A model generated the notes under the pieces. The model made no database searches and was not told the DNA's origin. It saw nothing but the letters and a program-made list of their open reading frames with translations. Made by a program: the position numbers and the translations under genes. DNA of 64,000 nucleotides from contig CP116227.1 in NCBI GenBank assembly GCA_038184435.1, positions 620,001 to 684,000 of the forward strand. Direction: 5' to 3'. This document shows positions 30,521-42,955 of the stretch, in pieces (positions within the stretch are counted from its first letter, which is position 1; each line of letters starts with the position of its first letter). This DNA is from Nocardioides alkalitolerans (GTDB lineage: Bacteria; Actinomycetota; Actinomycetes; Propionibacteriales; Nocardioidaceae).

Positions 30521-32027
30521 GCGGCTCCGATCCGTGCGATCGCGGCCAGGGGGATGCCCACCCAGCCGGGGCGGTTGCGGGTCTCGTAGACGGTCTCGTA
30601 GACCGCCTTGTCCGCGACGTACGCGCTGAGGAGGACCTCCTCGGCGGGGGTCAGTCCCCGTCCGGCGTAGCTCGTGAGGAAGGCGCGGCGGTTGTGCCCG
30701 GCCCACTCCTCGGCGCGGTGGTGGCGCTGGCGGGCCGTCGCCTCGTCGGGCGCCTCCAGGGTGCGGGCGGCGACCCGGGGGGCGTAGTCGAACGACCGCA
30801 GCATCCCGGCGACGTCGCGCCAGACGGAGTCGGGGCGCACGCGCTCGGCCAGCGGCTTGGCCGGCTCGCCCTCGAAGTCGACGATCTTCCAGCCCTTGGT
30901 GGTGCGCAGCGTCTGCCCCAGGTGGAGGTCGCCGTGCACGCGCTGCACGGGCACCTCGTCGAGCTGGGCGACCCGTGCGAACAGGCGGCGCAGGCCCTCG
31001 GCGTGCGGCTCCAGCTCCGGCACCACCGCGAGGGCGGCCTCGAGGCGGGAGGTCATCGCGGCGGCCAGCCCGGCGGTGGCGTCGCCGCGCCGTACCTCGA
31101 CGGGGAAGTGCTGGGCGAGCGCCGCGTGCGTCTCGGCCAGGGCGACGCCCAGGCGGGCGGCCTCGCCGGCGAAGTCGCCGCCGACCTCGTCGGCGTGCAG
31201 GTCGGCCTCGGCGAAGAGGTTGCGCACCGAGGCCTGGGCGAGGTCCCACCCGTCGCTGGCCGTGCGCAGGAACTGCTGCAGCATCGCGAGCTGCACGACG
31301 CCGCCCTCGACGGCGACGTCGAGCCAGCCGAATAGCTCGGCGGCGTGGGGGGAGCCGGCGCGCGTGAGCACCTCGTGCACCTCGACGTCGGGGTTCACGC
31401 CCGGCGTGACCTTGCGGAAGATCTTCATGAGCGCGTCCTCGCCGAACATCACCGACGAGTTGGACTGCTCGCCGCTGAAGAGGCTCGCGCGGGCGTCGAC
31501 CTCGAGGTCGTGGCCGGGCAGGCGGTGGAAGTCGAGGCCCCCGACCCGCCAGGCGCCCCCAGCCGCGCCGTTCCCCGCCCGGTCGAAGGCGGCGAGCCAG
31601 GCGTGGAGGGCGACGCGGTCGTGGGCCGCGTCGTAGACGTGGGCGTACGACGCCGAGCCGTCCTCGTCGGCCGGGAGGCCCGGCACGTCCCACCACCCGA
31701 CGAAGGCGTGGTCGAGGCGCTCCTGGTGGTCGCGGTAGCAGGCGAGCGGCACCTGGTAGAGCTCCGTCGCCGCCTCGGTGCCGCCCGTGCCCCCGGCGTC
31801 GTCGGTGTAGGTCACCTCGACGAGCTCGACGACCACCAGCGGGTCCTCGGCGCCGCCGGTGCCGCCGAGGTCACCGACGCGGTGCACGTCGGAGACCGTG
31901 AACGGGCGTCCCTTGCCGCCGAACCAGCGGGCGCGGGCGAGCAGCTCGGTCAGCCGCTCCTCGACGGTGTGGGCGTCGTCGCCCGGCGGGCCGGTCGGCG
32001 GGGTGCTCGTCGGGTCGGGCGTCTCGC

Positions 32028-32031
<4 letters not shown>
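30517..32031 (-). CDS. mak: Maltokinase (Mak/Pep2)
   Basis: A 504-residue maltokinase of the aminoglycoside phosphotransferase-like kinase fold. The catalytic segment HGDLHLGQTLRT (Asp base) and the metal-binding IVDFEGEPAKPL are near residues 365-400; SLFSGEQSNSSVMFGEDALMKIFRKV is the ATP-binding part. It phosphorylates maltose with ATP to maltose-1-phosphate, the GlgE substrate. The N-terminal cap (WFGGKGRPFTV) is the conserved WFGGK region. Start and stop both sit in ATGA overlaps with treS and glgB, so the order is one translation unit. Confidence 0.94.
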
Positions 32032-33808
<1,777 letters not shown>

Positions 33809-33812
<4 letters not shown>

Positions 33813-35800
33813 CGCAGGCTCCTGAGGGTCAGCACGTGGGCCGGCTCGTGGCCCGGGTCGAGACGGACGTAGTTGTGCTCGCGCCAGGTCCACGTGTCGC
33901 CGGTGAAGACGTCGGTGACCTCGTAGGCGTCTCCCCAGTCGAGACCGAGCGAGGGCATGTCCAGGTGGACGGTGGTCTCCCGCGTGGCGTGCGGGTCCAG
34001 GTTGATCACCACGATCACGACGTCGTCTGCTCCATCAGGCCCGGCGGTACCCGTGGCGCGCTTGGAGTAGACCAGCACGTTCTCGTCGTCGCTGTGGTGG
34101 ATCGTGAGGTTGCGGAGCAGCTGCAGGGCGCGGTGCTCGCGCCGTACCTCGTTGAGGCGGGTGAGGTACGGCGTCAGCGTGCGTCCCTCGGCCTCCGCGG
34201 TCTCCCAGTCGCGGATGCGCACCTGGTACTTCTCCGAGTCGAGGTACTCCTCGCTGCCGGGCTTCACCGCGACGTGCTCGAACAGCTCGTAGCCCGCGTA
34301 GACCCCGTAGGTCGGGGAGCTGGTGGCGGCGAGGGCCGCACGGATCTTGAAGACCGGGGGCCCGCCGTACTGCAGCGACGCGTGGAGGATGTCGGGGGTG
34401 TTGACGAAGAAGTTCGGCCGCATCAGGTGGTCCGTCTCCGAGGTCAGCTCCCGGAGGTACTCCTCGATCTCCCACTTCGCGGTGCGCCAGGTGAAGTAGG
34501 TGTAGGACTGGTGGAACCCGATCGCCCCCAGGCCCCGCATCATCGCCGGCTTCGTGAAGGCCTCGGCGAGGAAGATGACGTCGGGGTCGGTGCGGCGGAC
34601 CTCGCGCAGCAGCCACTCCCAGAAGGCGACCGGCTTCGTGTGGGGGTTGTCGACCCGGAAGATCCGCACCCCGTGGCTCATCCAGAGCTTGACGACGCGG
34701 AGCACCTCGCGGCAGATGCCGGTCGGGTCGTTGTCGAAGTTGATCGGGTAGATGTCCTGGTACTTCTTCGGCGGGTTCTCCGCGTAGGCGATCGTGCCGT
34801 CCGCTCGCGTCGTGAACCACTCCGGGTTGCTGGTGACCCAGGGGTGGTCGGGCGCGGCCTGGAGCGCCAGGTCGAGGGCGACCTCGAGGCCCAGCTCGCC
34901 GGCGCGCGCGACGAACGCGTCGAAGTCGGCGAAGGTGCCGAGGTCGGGGTGGATGGCGTCGTGGCCGCCGTCCTTCGACCCGATGGCCCACGGCGAGCCC
35001 GGGTCGTCGGGGCCGGGCGTGAGGGTGTTGTTGGGGCCCTTGCGGTTGACCTCGCCGATCGGGTGGATCGGCGGCAGGTAGACCACGTCGAAGCCGGCGG
35101 CGGCCACGGCGTCGAGGCGCTTCGCCGCGGTGCGGAACGTGCCGGACACGACCTTGCCGTCGCTGTCGATGCGGGCGCCCTCGGAGCGGGGGAAGAACTC
35201 GTACCAGCTGCCGAAGAGGGCGCGCGGGCGGTCGGCGTAGAACGGGTAGGGGCCCTCGAGCGTCAGCAGCTCGCGCAGCGGGTGGGCTGCCAGCACGGCG
35301 GTGAGGGCGGGGTCCTGCAGCGCGGCGAGGCGGGCCCCGGCCGGGTCGCCGGTCGCGGAGGCGGCCTCGAGGCCGGTCGTGACGACGGCCGTCTCCTCGG
35401 CGCTCAGGTCGCCCGCCGCGAGGACGCGCTCGAGCAGCAGGCGGCCCTCGAGGAAGGTGAGCTCCACGTCGACACCGGCCGGGACCTTCAGCCCGGCCGC
35501 GTGCTGCCACGTGGCGATCGGGTCCGACCACGACTGCACCGTGAACGTCCACGCCCCCTCGACGTCGGGGGTGACGGTCGCGGCGTACTCGTTGGGCTCG
35601 GTGGGGTGGAGCTCCATGCGGACCGGGGGGCGCTGCACGCCCGCGGGGTCCGTGAGCACCACCTCGGCGCCCAGCTTGTCGTGACCCTCCCGGAAGACGG
35701 TGGCGGTCACGCGGAAGGGTTCGTCCCGGGTCGCCTTGGCCGGTTGGCGGCCGAGGTCGACGACGGGCGCGACGTTCATGACGGGGATGCGTCCGACCAT
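33809..35800 (-). CDS. glgE: Alpha-1,4-glucan:maltose-1-phosphate maltosyltransferase GlgE
   Basis: A 663-residue GH13_3 enzyme that adds maltosyl units from alpha-maltose-1-phosphate to alpha-1,4-glucans. Signatures: GRIPVMNVAPVVD opening, IHPIGEVNRKGPNN, GSPWAIGSKDGGHD, nucleophile Asp in VRIFRVDNPHTKP (about 383), acid Glu in VIFLAEAFTKP and FFVNTPDIL. The four-gene operon is the GlgE pathway (trehalose to maltose to maltose-1-phosphate to branched glucan) of Actinobacteria, studied as a drug target in mycobacteria. ATG 35800 has a TAGGTT box at 7 bases and should be leaderless. Confidence 0.95.
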
Positions 35801-35807
35801 GGTCCCG

Positions 35808-35813
35808 AACCTA
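35808..35813 (-). promoter_or_regulatory. -10 box TAGGTT of the glgE operon
   Basis: TAGGTT on the minus strand, 7 bases before ATG 35800. It is the only promoter I can see for glgE-treS-mak-glgB. Confidence 0.5.
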
Positions 35814-35831
35814 GTGGGTGGGGCCAGACGA

Positions 35832-36542
35832 TCAGGGGGAGCGACGCGCCTTCCGGGCGCTCAGGAGAGCCATGACACGCGCGATCACCAGCGCGATGTA
35901 GAGCATCCCGGCGATCTGCTCGAGCATGACCACCGACCGGGCGTGGGGGAGCACGGGCACGACGTCGGACAGGCCGGTGCTCGTCAGCGTCGTGACGGAG
36001 AGGAAGAGCAGCTCGACCCAGCTCCGCTGCTGCTCGGCGTCGACCGCCGCGGTGAACGACCCCGGCCAGACGACCTGCACCGCGACGTAGAGGTAGGCGA
36101 AGCCCCAGGCCACGACGGTGAAGGTCGCCCCCGTCGCCCAGATCTCGTCGTTGGTGACCTCGTCGTCGTGGAACATGTAACGGATCAGCGCCCACGCCGT
36201 GTAGAAGTAGAAGACCGCGTGGAGCAGCGAGGAGCCGACCACGATCGCCCCGTTGTCGGGGCGCATCGCCTCGAGCACCGTGAGCACCACGAGGGGTCCA
36301 CCCAGCACGAGCGACACCCAGGTCAGCGCCTCCGTGGCGCGCACCGCGAAGACCGCCAGCACCAGCACGACCAGGCCGATCGTGCCGAAGGCACCACGGC
36401 CCGTGGCGGAGTCGCCGAGGAACGGGTAGACGAGGATGCCGCCCAGCTGGGTCAGCATGAGCACCGCCGACGGGTGCGCGCGCAGCCAGGCCCAGGAGCC
36501 CCGGAGCGGGGAGTAATGCGGTTGTCCGGCCGAGGTCGCCAC
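35832..36542 (-). CDS. Ion-channel-family membrane protein
   Basis: A 236-residue membrane protein with about six hydrophobic segments. The last two flank a pore loop, WVELLFLSVTTLTSTGLSDVVPVLPHARSVVMLEQIAGMLYIALVIARVM, which is organised like the P-loop of two-TM potassium channels, but the TxGYGD filter is replaced by TSTGLSD. Selectivity is therefore uncertain. The GTG start at 36542 is tentative; upstream Met codons are absent in this frame. It lies between the glgE operon and a divergent GNAT gene; whether it has anything to do with potassium or the kdp genes is unknown. Confidence 0.7.
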   Translation of the reverse strand: MATSAGQPHYSPLRGSWAWLRAHPSAVLMLTQLGGILVYPFLGDSATGRGAFGTIGLVVLVLAVFAVRATEALTWVSLVLGGPLVVLTVLEAMRPDNGAIVVGSSLLHAVFYFYTAWALIRYMFHDDEVTNDEIWATGATFTVVAWGFAYLYVAVQVVWPGSFTAAVDAEQQRSWVELLFLSVTTLTSTGLSDVVPVLPHARSVVMLEQIAGMLYIALVIARVMALLSARKARRSP

Positions 36543-36557
36543 GGCGAGGATGCTGCC

Positions 36558-37238
36558 ATGTCCGACCGCCCCGCCCCGGCCGACGCCGCCGACAGCCTCG
36601 TGCCCGGTGCCGGTCTCGTCGTGCGCGCGGGTCGCCTCGAGCTGCGCGCGGTGACCGACGACCTCCTGGCGCCGCTCGGAGCGCTCGCGGCCGGCGGGAT
36701 CCACGCTCCCGACGGGATGCCGTTCGCCAGCCCGTGGTCGCTGGCCCCGGCGGACGAGCTGCCGTTCCGGGTGGCGCAGTACCACTGGGGCGTCCGGTCG
36801 CGCTTCTCGCCGCAGGCCTGGACCCTGGAGCTCGCGGCCCTGTGGGACGGCGAGCCCGTCGGCGTGCAGGCCGTCGCGACGCGCGACTACCTGCTCACCC
36901 GCACCGGCGAGACCGGGTCGTGGCTGGGGGCCGCTCACCAGGGTCGCGGCATCGGCACGGCGATGCGCCGGGCCCTCTGCGTCCTCCTCGTCGACCACCT
37001 CGACGCCGCGGAGGTCACCTCGACGGCGTACGCCGACAGCGCCGCGTCCCTCGCGGTCAGCCGGAAGGTGGGCTACGTCCACGACGGCACCTCCCGCGAC
37101 GTCCGCACCCGGGAGGGTCGGCAGGAGCCGGTGCTGCTCCACCGGCTCGTGCTGCGGCCGGAGGCGCTCGTGCGGGGCGACGTGCCCGTCGAGGTGCGGG
37201 GCGTGGCCCCGTTCCGTCGCCTGGTCGGGCTCGACTGA
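36558..37238 (+). CDS. GNAT-family N-acetyltransferase
   Basis: A 226-residue acetyltransferase. The acetyl-CoA binding motif A region is GSWLGAAHQGRGIGTAMRRALCVLLVDHLDA (R/QxxGxG/A), and SLAVSRKVGYVHDGTSRD at the end is the RimJ/RimL-like block. RimJ-type enzymes acetylate N-termini or small molecules; the substrate is unknown. It starts at ATG 36558, in the 15-base gap to the divergent channel gene, with GAGGAT six bases upstream as a degenerate -10 box. It is convergent with glgX, with a gap of 18 bases. Confidence 0.83.
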   Translation: MSDRPAPADAADSLVPGAGLVVRAGRLELRAVTDDLLAPLGALAAGGIHAPDGMPFASPWSLAPADELPFRVAQYHWGVRSRFSPQAWTLELAALWDGEPVGVQAVATRDYLLTRTGETGSWLGAAHQGRGIGTAMRRALCVLLVDHLDAAEVTSTAYADSAASLAVSRKVGYVHDGTSRDVRTREGRQEPVLLHRLVLRPEALVRGDVPVEVRGVAPFRRLVGLD

Positions 37239-37256
37239 GCGCGCACCGGGGGCGGC

Positions 37257-39425
<2,169 letters not shown>

Positions 39426-39506
39426 GGGCGCCATTGTGGTGGACCGGGGCCGTGGACGTGGCGGTACACCCCTTCTGCCCCCGTCCGGATCGTGGTCCCG
39501 GTCACC

Positions 39507-39521
39507 CGGTACGCCGTACCG
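39507..39521. promoter_or_regulatory. 15-bp dyad between glgX and the crotonase gene
   Basis: CGGTACG-C-CGTACCG: perfect 7-bp arms around one base, 82 bases upstream of the glgX start and 112 bases upstream of the crotonase start. A shared operator is possible. Confidence 0.4.
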
Positions 39522-39632
39522 TCGGCCGACACGGCACAATGCCGACCGAGCGCTCGGGGAACCGGCCCCACCGGCCGGTCCTGGGCGTACGACCGACACA
39601 CCGTCAGATCGACAGACGAAAGCGGGAGCGGC

Positions 39633-40412
39633 ATGGGTGAGCACGTCCGACTGGAGGTGGCCGACGGCGTCGGCACCATCCGCCTGGACCGTCCGAAGAT
39701 GAACGCCATCAGCTTCGCCGTGCAGGCCGAGCTCCGCGAGGTGGCCCGGGAGGCGACCGAACGCGACGACGTGCGTGCGGTGGTCATCTGGGGCGGCGAG
39801 CGCGTCTTCGCCGCGGGCAACGACGTCAAGGAGATGGCCGAGGTCTCCTACACGGGCATGGTCGACAAGGCCGGCTCGGTGCAGTCGGCCGTGACGGCGA
39901 TCGCCGCGATCCCGAAGCCCGTCGTCGCGGCGATCAACGGCTACGCGCTGGGCGGCGGCTGCGAGCTGGCGCTCGCGGCGGACGTGCGCATCGCGGCCGA
40001 CAACGCGATGCTCGGCCAGCCCGAGATCCTGCTCGGCATCATCCCCGGCGCGGGTGGCACCCAGCGGCTCTCCCGGCTCGTCGGGCCGTCGAAGGCCAAG
40101 GACCTCATGTTCACGGGGCGCTTCGTGAAGGCCGACGAGGCGCTCGCGATCGGGCTCGTCGAACGGGTCGTCCCCGCGGCGGAGGTGTACGACGCGGCGC
40201 TCGCCTGGGCCGGGCAGTTCACCCAGGCCGCCGCGTTCGCGCTCCGCGCCGTCAAGGAGTCGGTCGACCAGGGCCTCGAGGTCGACCTGGCGACGGGCCT
40301 GGCCATCGAGCGCACCCAGTTCGCCGCGGTCTTCGCGACCGAGGACGCCGAGATCGGTCTCCGGTCGTTCGTCGAGAACGGGCCGGGCAAGGCACGGTTC
40401 GTCGGCCGATGA
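39633..40412 (+). CDS. Enoyl-CoA hydratase (crotonase family)
   Basis: A 259-residue crotonase. Oxyanion hole segments RVFAAGNDVKEMAE and YALGGGCELALAADVRIA are present, and both catalytic Glu positions are intact: Glu in GGCELALA and Glu in QPEILLGIIPGAGGTQRLSRL. Such an enzyme interconverts crotonyl-CoA and (S)-3-hydroxybutyryl-CoA, so with the dehydrogenase at 7965 and the thiolase at 17575 it could close the acetyl-CoA to crotonyl-CoA part. ATG 39633 follows AAAGCGGGAG. The etfBA genes start about 650 bases downstream, after one small membrane-protein gene. Confidence 0.9.
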   Translation: MGEHVRLEVADGVGTIRLDRPKMNAISFAVQAELREVAREATERDDVRAVVIWGGERVFAAGNDVKEMAEVSYTGMVDKAGSVQSAVTAIAAIPKPVVAAINGYALGGGCELALAADVRIAADNAMLGQPEILLGIIPGAGGTQRLSRLVGPSKAKDLMFTGRFVKADEALAIGLVERVVPAAEVYDAALAWAGQFTQAAAFALRAVKESVDQGLEVDLATGLAIERTQFAAVFATEDAEIGLRSFVENGPGKARFVGR

Positions 40413-40523
40413 GACGCGCGCCGACGCGGCGGTGCGGACCGCGCCGCACGAGCCCCGCCGGACGCCGAGACGTGTGCCACACTGGCGCGCGACGGCTTCC
40501 CCCGACGACACCGAGGACGTGAC

Positions 40524-40943
40524 GTGGCCGGAATCTTCAAGCGCGGCGCCGAGACGCCGGCGAGCGACACCACCGCGACGACGAGCACCAGCGCGTCGCC
40601 CGACCCGGGCGCGACCACCACCCGGACCCGGCCCTCGGTCTCGGTCGACCAGGTGCGCACCCGCGTCGCCCAGGTGCTGTGGGCGCTGTGCCTGATCGCG
40701 GCCACGCTGCTCGCCGTGGCCGCGCTCTGCATCGCGGTGGACGCCAACCAGCAGAACGCGCTCGTCGAGCGCGTCCTCGAGCTCGCGAAGGTCGTCGACC
40801 TGAACGTGTTCACCCTCGACGACGGCATCATGGCGTTCACCGGCGACAACGCCGAGACCAAGAACGCCCTCGTCAACTACGGCCTCGGGGCCGCGTTCTA
40901 CCTGGTGGTGGGCCGGGTCCTGGAGCGGCTCGTCCGCCCCTGA
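40524..40943 (+). CDS. Membrane protein with two TM segments, unknown
   Basis: A 139-residue protein. A Thr/Ser-rich, probably cytoplasmic N-terminus (about 50 residues) leads to a first hydrophobic segment (VLWALCLIAATLLAVAALCIAV) and a second at the end (LVNYGLGAAFYLVVGRVLERLV), with a hydrophilic loop rich in Asn/Asp (LNVFTLDDGIMAFTGDNAETKN) between. I do not recognise a family. The GTG start at 40524 is weakly supported; a CACACT box at about 40480 would give a short leader. It lies between the crotonase gene and etfB. Confidence 0.6.
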   Translation: MAGIFKRGAETPASDTTATTSTSASPDPGATTTRTRPSVSVDQVRTRVAQVLWALCLIAATLLAVAALCIAVDANQQNALVERVLELAKVVDLNVFTLDDGIMAFTGDNAETKNALVNYGLGAAFYLVVGRVLERLVRP

Positions 40944-40996
40944 CGCCCGTCACCACCACCACAGCGCGGTGAGACGCACGACACGTCGATCCTGCG

Positions 40997-41010
40997 TTAC
41001 CTGCTAGTAG
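40997..41010. promoter_or_regulatory. TTACC-N4-AGTAG element upstream of etfB
   Basis: TTACC-TGCT-AGTAG, 48 bases before the start of etfB; a looser version of the dyads before meaA and the 3-hydroxyacyl-CoA dehydrogenase gene. It may also be just an AT-rich promoter. Confidence 0.3.
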
Positions 41011-41058
41011 CCTCAGCAACACATCCGAGTCACAGGAGGGGCCGCGAGGCCACACGCC

Positions 41059-41859
41059 ATGAACATTGTTGTCTGTGTGAAGCATGTCCCGGACGCCACG
41101 GCGGACCGGAAGTTCGAGTCCGACAACACGGTGGACCGGGCGGGCGTCGACGGTCTGCTGTCGGAGCTCGACGAGTACGCCGTGGAGCAGGCCCTGCAGC
41201 TCCGCGAGAGCCGCGAGGGCGAGGAGATCGAGATCACCGCGCTGACGGTGGGTCCCGAGAAGGCGCTCGACGCCGTGCGCAAGGCGCTGCAGATGGGTGT
41301 CGACAAGGGCGTCCACGTCAGCGACGAGGCCATCGCCGGGTCCGACTACCTCGGCACCTCGCTGGTGCTCGCGAAGGCGATCGAGAAGCTGGGCGCGGAG
41401 AAGCCGGTCGACATCGTCTTCTTCGGCATGGCCTCCACCGACGCCTCCGGCGGCGTGGTGCCGGCGATGGTGGCCGAGCGCCTCAACCTCCCGCAGGTCA
41501 CGCTCGCCGCCCTCGTGCAGTCGCAGGGCGACCAGGTCCGGATCAAGCGCGACGGCGACACCGCGACCGAGGTCATCGGCGCGACCCTGCCGATCGTGCT
41601 CTCGGTGACGGACCAGTCCGGCGAGGCGCGCTACCCCTCGTTCAAGGGGATCATGGCCGCCAAGAAGAAGCCGGTGGAGACCTACTCCCTGGCCGACCTG
41701 GGCGTCGACCCGAGCGAGGTCGGTGCCGGTGCGGCCACGACCACGGTCGAGGACACCTCCGCCCGCCCGCCGCGCACGGCCGGCGAGATCGTGACCGACG
41801 AGGACGGCTCCGGCGCCGAGGCGCTCGCCGGTTTCCTCGCGTCCAAGAAGTTCATCTGA
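41059..41859 (+). CDS. etfB: Electron transfer flavoprotein subunit beta (EtfB)
   Basis: A 266-residue ETF beta subunit. The start MNIVVCVKHVPDAT and the AMP-binding face, LSELDEYAVEQALQLRE, ALTVGPEKALDAVRKALQMG, DIVFFGMASTDASGGVVPAMVAERL and LPIVLSVTD, are typical. EtfAB carries electrons from acyl-CoA dehydrogenases to the quinone pool through ETF dehydrogenase. Compared with group-I subunits, the C-terminal tail of about 40 residues (VEDTSARPPRTAGEIVTDE) is extended. The operon with etfA is separated by 19 bases. AGGAGGGG at 41034-41041 lies 17 bases upstream of the ATG, which is far for a ribosome binding site. Confidence 0.95.
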   Translation: MNIVVCVKHVPDATADRKFESDNTVDRAGVDGLLSELDEYAVEQALQLRESREGEEIEITALTVGPEKALDAVRKALQMGVDKGVHVSDEAIAGSDYLGTSLVLAKAIEKLGAEKPVDIVFFGMASTDASGGVVPAMVAERLNLPQVTLAALVQSQGDQVRIKRDGDTATEVIGATLPIVLSVTDQSGEARYPSFKGIMAAKKKPVETYSLADLGVDPSEVGAGAATTTVEDTSARPPRTAGEIVTDEDGSGAEALAGFLASKKFI

Positions 41860-41878
41860 GAAGGGTTGGGGACGAGTC

Positions 41879-42832
41879 ATGTCTGAGGTTCTGGTCCTCG
41901 TCGACCACGTCGACGGAGCGGTCCGCAAGCCGACCTTCGAGCTGCTGGCGATCGCGAAGAAGCTGGGCACGCCCGCTGCCGTGTTCATCGGCGGCGCCGG
42001 CGAGGCCGCCGACGCGGCCGCGGCCGTGAAGAAGTACGGCGCGGAGAAGGTGTACGTCGTCGACGACGCCGAGATCAAGGGTTACCTGGTGGCCCCGAAG
42101 GCCGAGGCGCTCGCGCAGCTGGTGGAGAAGACCTCCCCGGCCGCCGTGCTCATCGTGTCGGGTGCGGAGGGCAAGGAGGTCGGCGCCCGCCTCGCGGTCA
42201 AGACCGGCTCCGGTCTCATCACCGACGCCGTCGACGTGGCCGAGGACGGCACGGCGACCCAGTCGGTCTTCGCGGGCAACTACACGCTGACCGGCAAGGT
42301 CACGAAGGGCACGCCGATCATCACCGTCAAGCCGAACTCCGCCAGCGCGGAGGAGGGCGAGGGTGCCGGCACGGTCGAGGAGGTCGCGGTGACGATCTCC
42401 GACGCCGCCAAGACGGCGCAGATCGTGGCCTCGCAGCCGCGGCAGGCGTCGGGTCGCCCCGAGCTCACCGAGGCCGCCATCGTCGTCTCCGGCGGCCGTG
42501 GCACCGGCGGCGACTTCGCGCCGGTCGAGAAGCTGGCGGACGCGCTCGGCGCGGCCGTCGGTGCCTCGCGCGCCGCGGTGGACTCCGGCTGGATCCCCCA
42601 CACCTTCCAGGTGGGGCAGACCGGCAAGACCGTCTCGCCGCAGCTGTACGTCGCGAACGGCATCTCGGGCGCCATCCAGCACCGAGCCGGCATGCAGACG
42701 TCGAAGACGATCGTCGCGGTCAACAAGGACGAGGAGGCGCCGATCTTCGAGCTCGTCGACTTCGGCGTCGTGGGCGACCTGCACAGCGTCCTGCCGGCCC
42801 TGGCCGACGCCGTCGAGGCCCGCAAGGGCTGA
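41879..42832 (+). CDS. etfA: Electron transfer flavoprotein subunit alpha (EtfA)
   Basis: A 317-residue ETF alpha subunit. The N-terminal part (VLVLVDHVDGAVRKPTFELLAIAKKL) and the C-terminal FAD-binding part, AAIVVSGGRGTGGDFAPVEKLADALGAAVGASRAAVDSGW, HTFQVGQTGKTVSPQLYVANGISGAIQHRAGM and FGVVGDLHSVLPAL, are intact. FAD is held between the subunits. The pair likely serves the acyl-CoA dehydrogenase step of the C5 acyl-CoA (methylsuccinyl-CoA) route as well as beta-oxidation; that is inference from the window's gene content. Confidence 0.95.
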   Translation: MSEVLVLVDHVDGAVRKPTFELLAIAKKLGTPAAVFIGGAGEAADAAAAVKKYGAEKVYVVDDAEIKGYLVAPKAEALAQLVEKTSPAAVLIVSGAEGKEVGARLAVKTGSGLITDAVDVAEDGTATQSVFAGNYTLTGKVTKGTPIITVKPNSASAEEGEGAGTVEEVAVTISDAAKTAQIVASQPRQASGRPELTEAAIVVSGGRGTGGDFAPVEKLADALGAAVGASRAAVDSGWIPHTFQVGQTGKTVSPQLYVANGISGAIQHRAGMQTSKTIVAVNKDEEAPIFELVDFGVVGDLHSVLPALADAVEARKG

Positions 42833-42883
42833 GGCCCCGGCAGCACCCGCTAGCACCCGCAGCACCAGCACCACCTGCACCAC

Positions 42884-42931
42884 CGACCGCGGTGGGAGCG
42901 CCCGTTCGACGGGACGCTCCCACCGCGGTCG
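42884..42931. terminator. Hairpin terminator after etfA, with nested hairpin in the loop
   Basis: 17-bp perfect stem (42884-42900 with 42915-42931) whose 14-base loop forms a second small hairpin (CCCGT-TCG-ACGGG). It ends the etfBA transcript just before the proA promoter. The stretch upstream (42838-42882) is a run of imperfect CAGCACC-type repeats. Confidence 0.8.
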
Positions 42932-42942
42932 CGTTTCCGCCG

Positions 42943-42948
42943 TACCCT
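42943..42948 (+). promoter_or_regulatory. -10 box TACCCT of proA
   Basis: TACCCT is 7 bases before ATG 42956, so the mRNA should be leaderless. Confidence 0.45.
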
Positions 42949-42955
42949 CGTCGGC

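Noticed and set aside
30517..31696. Extension of glgB upstream of 30520 in its own frame
   Set aside because: It overlaps mak entirely; the ATGA overlap and family start fix the ATG at 30520.
40413..41058. Frameshifted or broken gene between the crotonase gene and etfB
   Set aside because: The 139-residue membrane protein explains the frame, and the rest is promoter.
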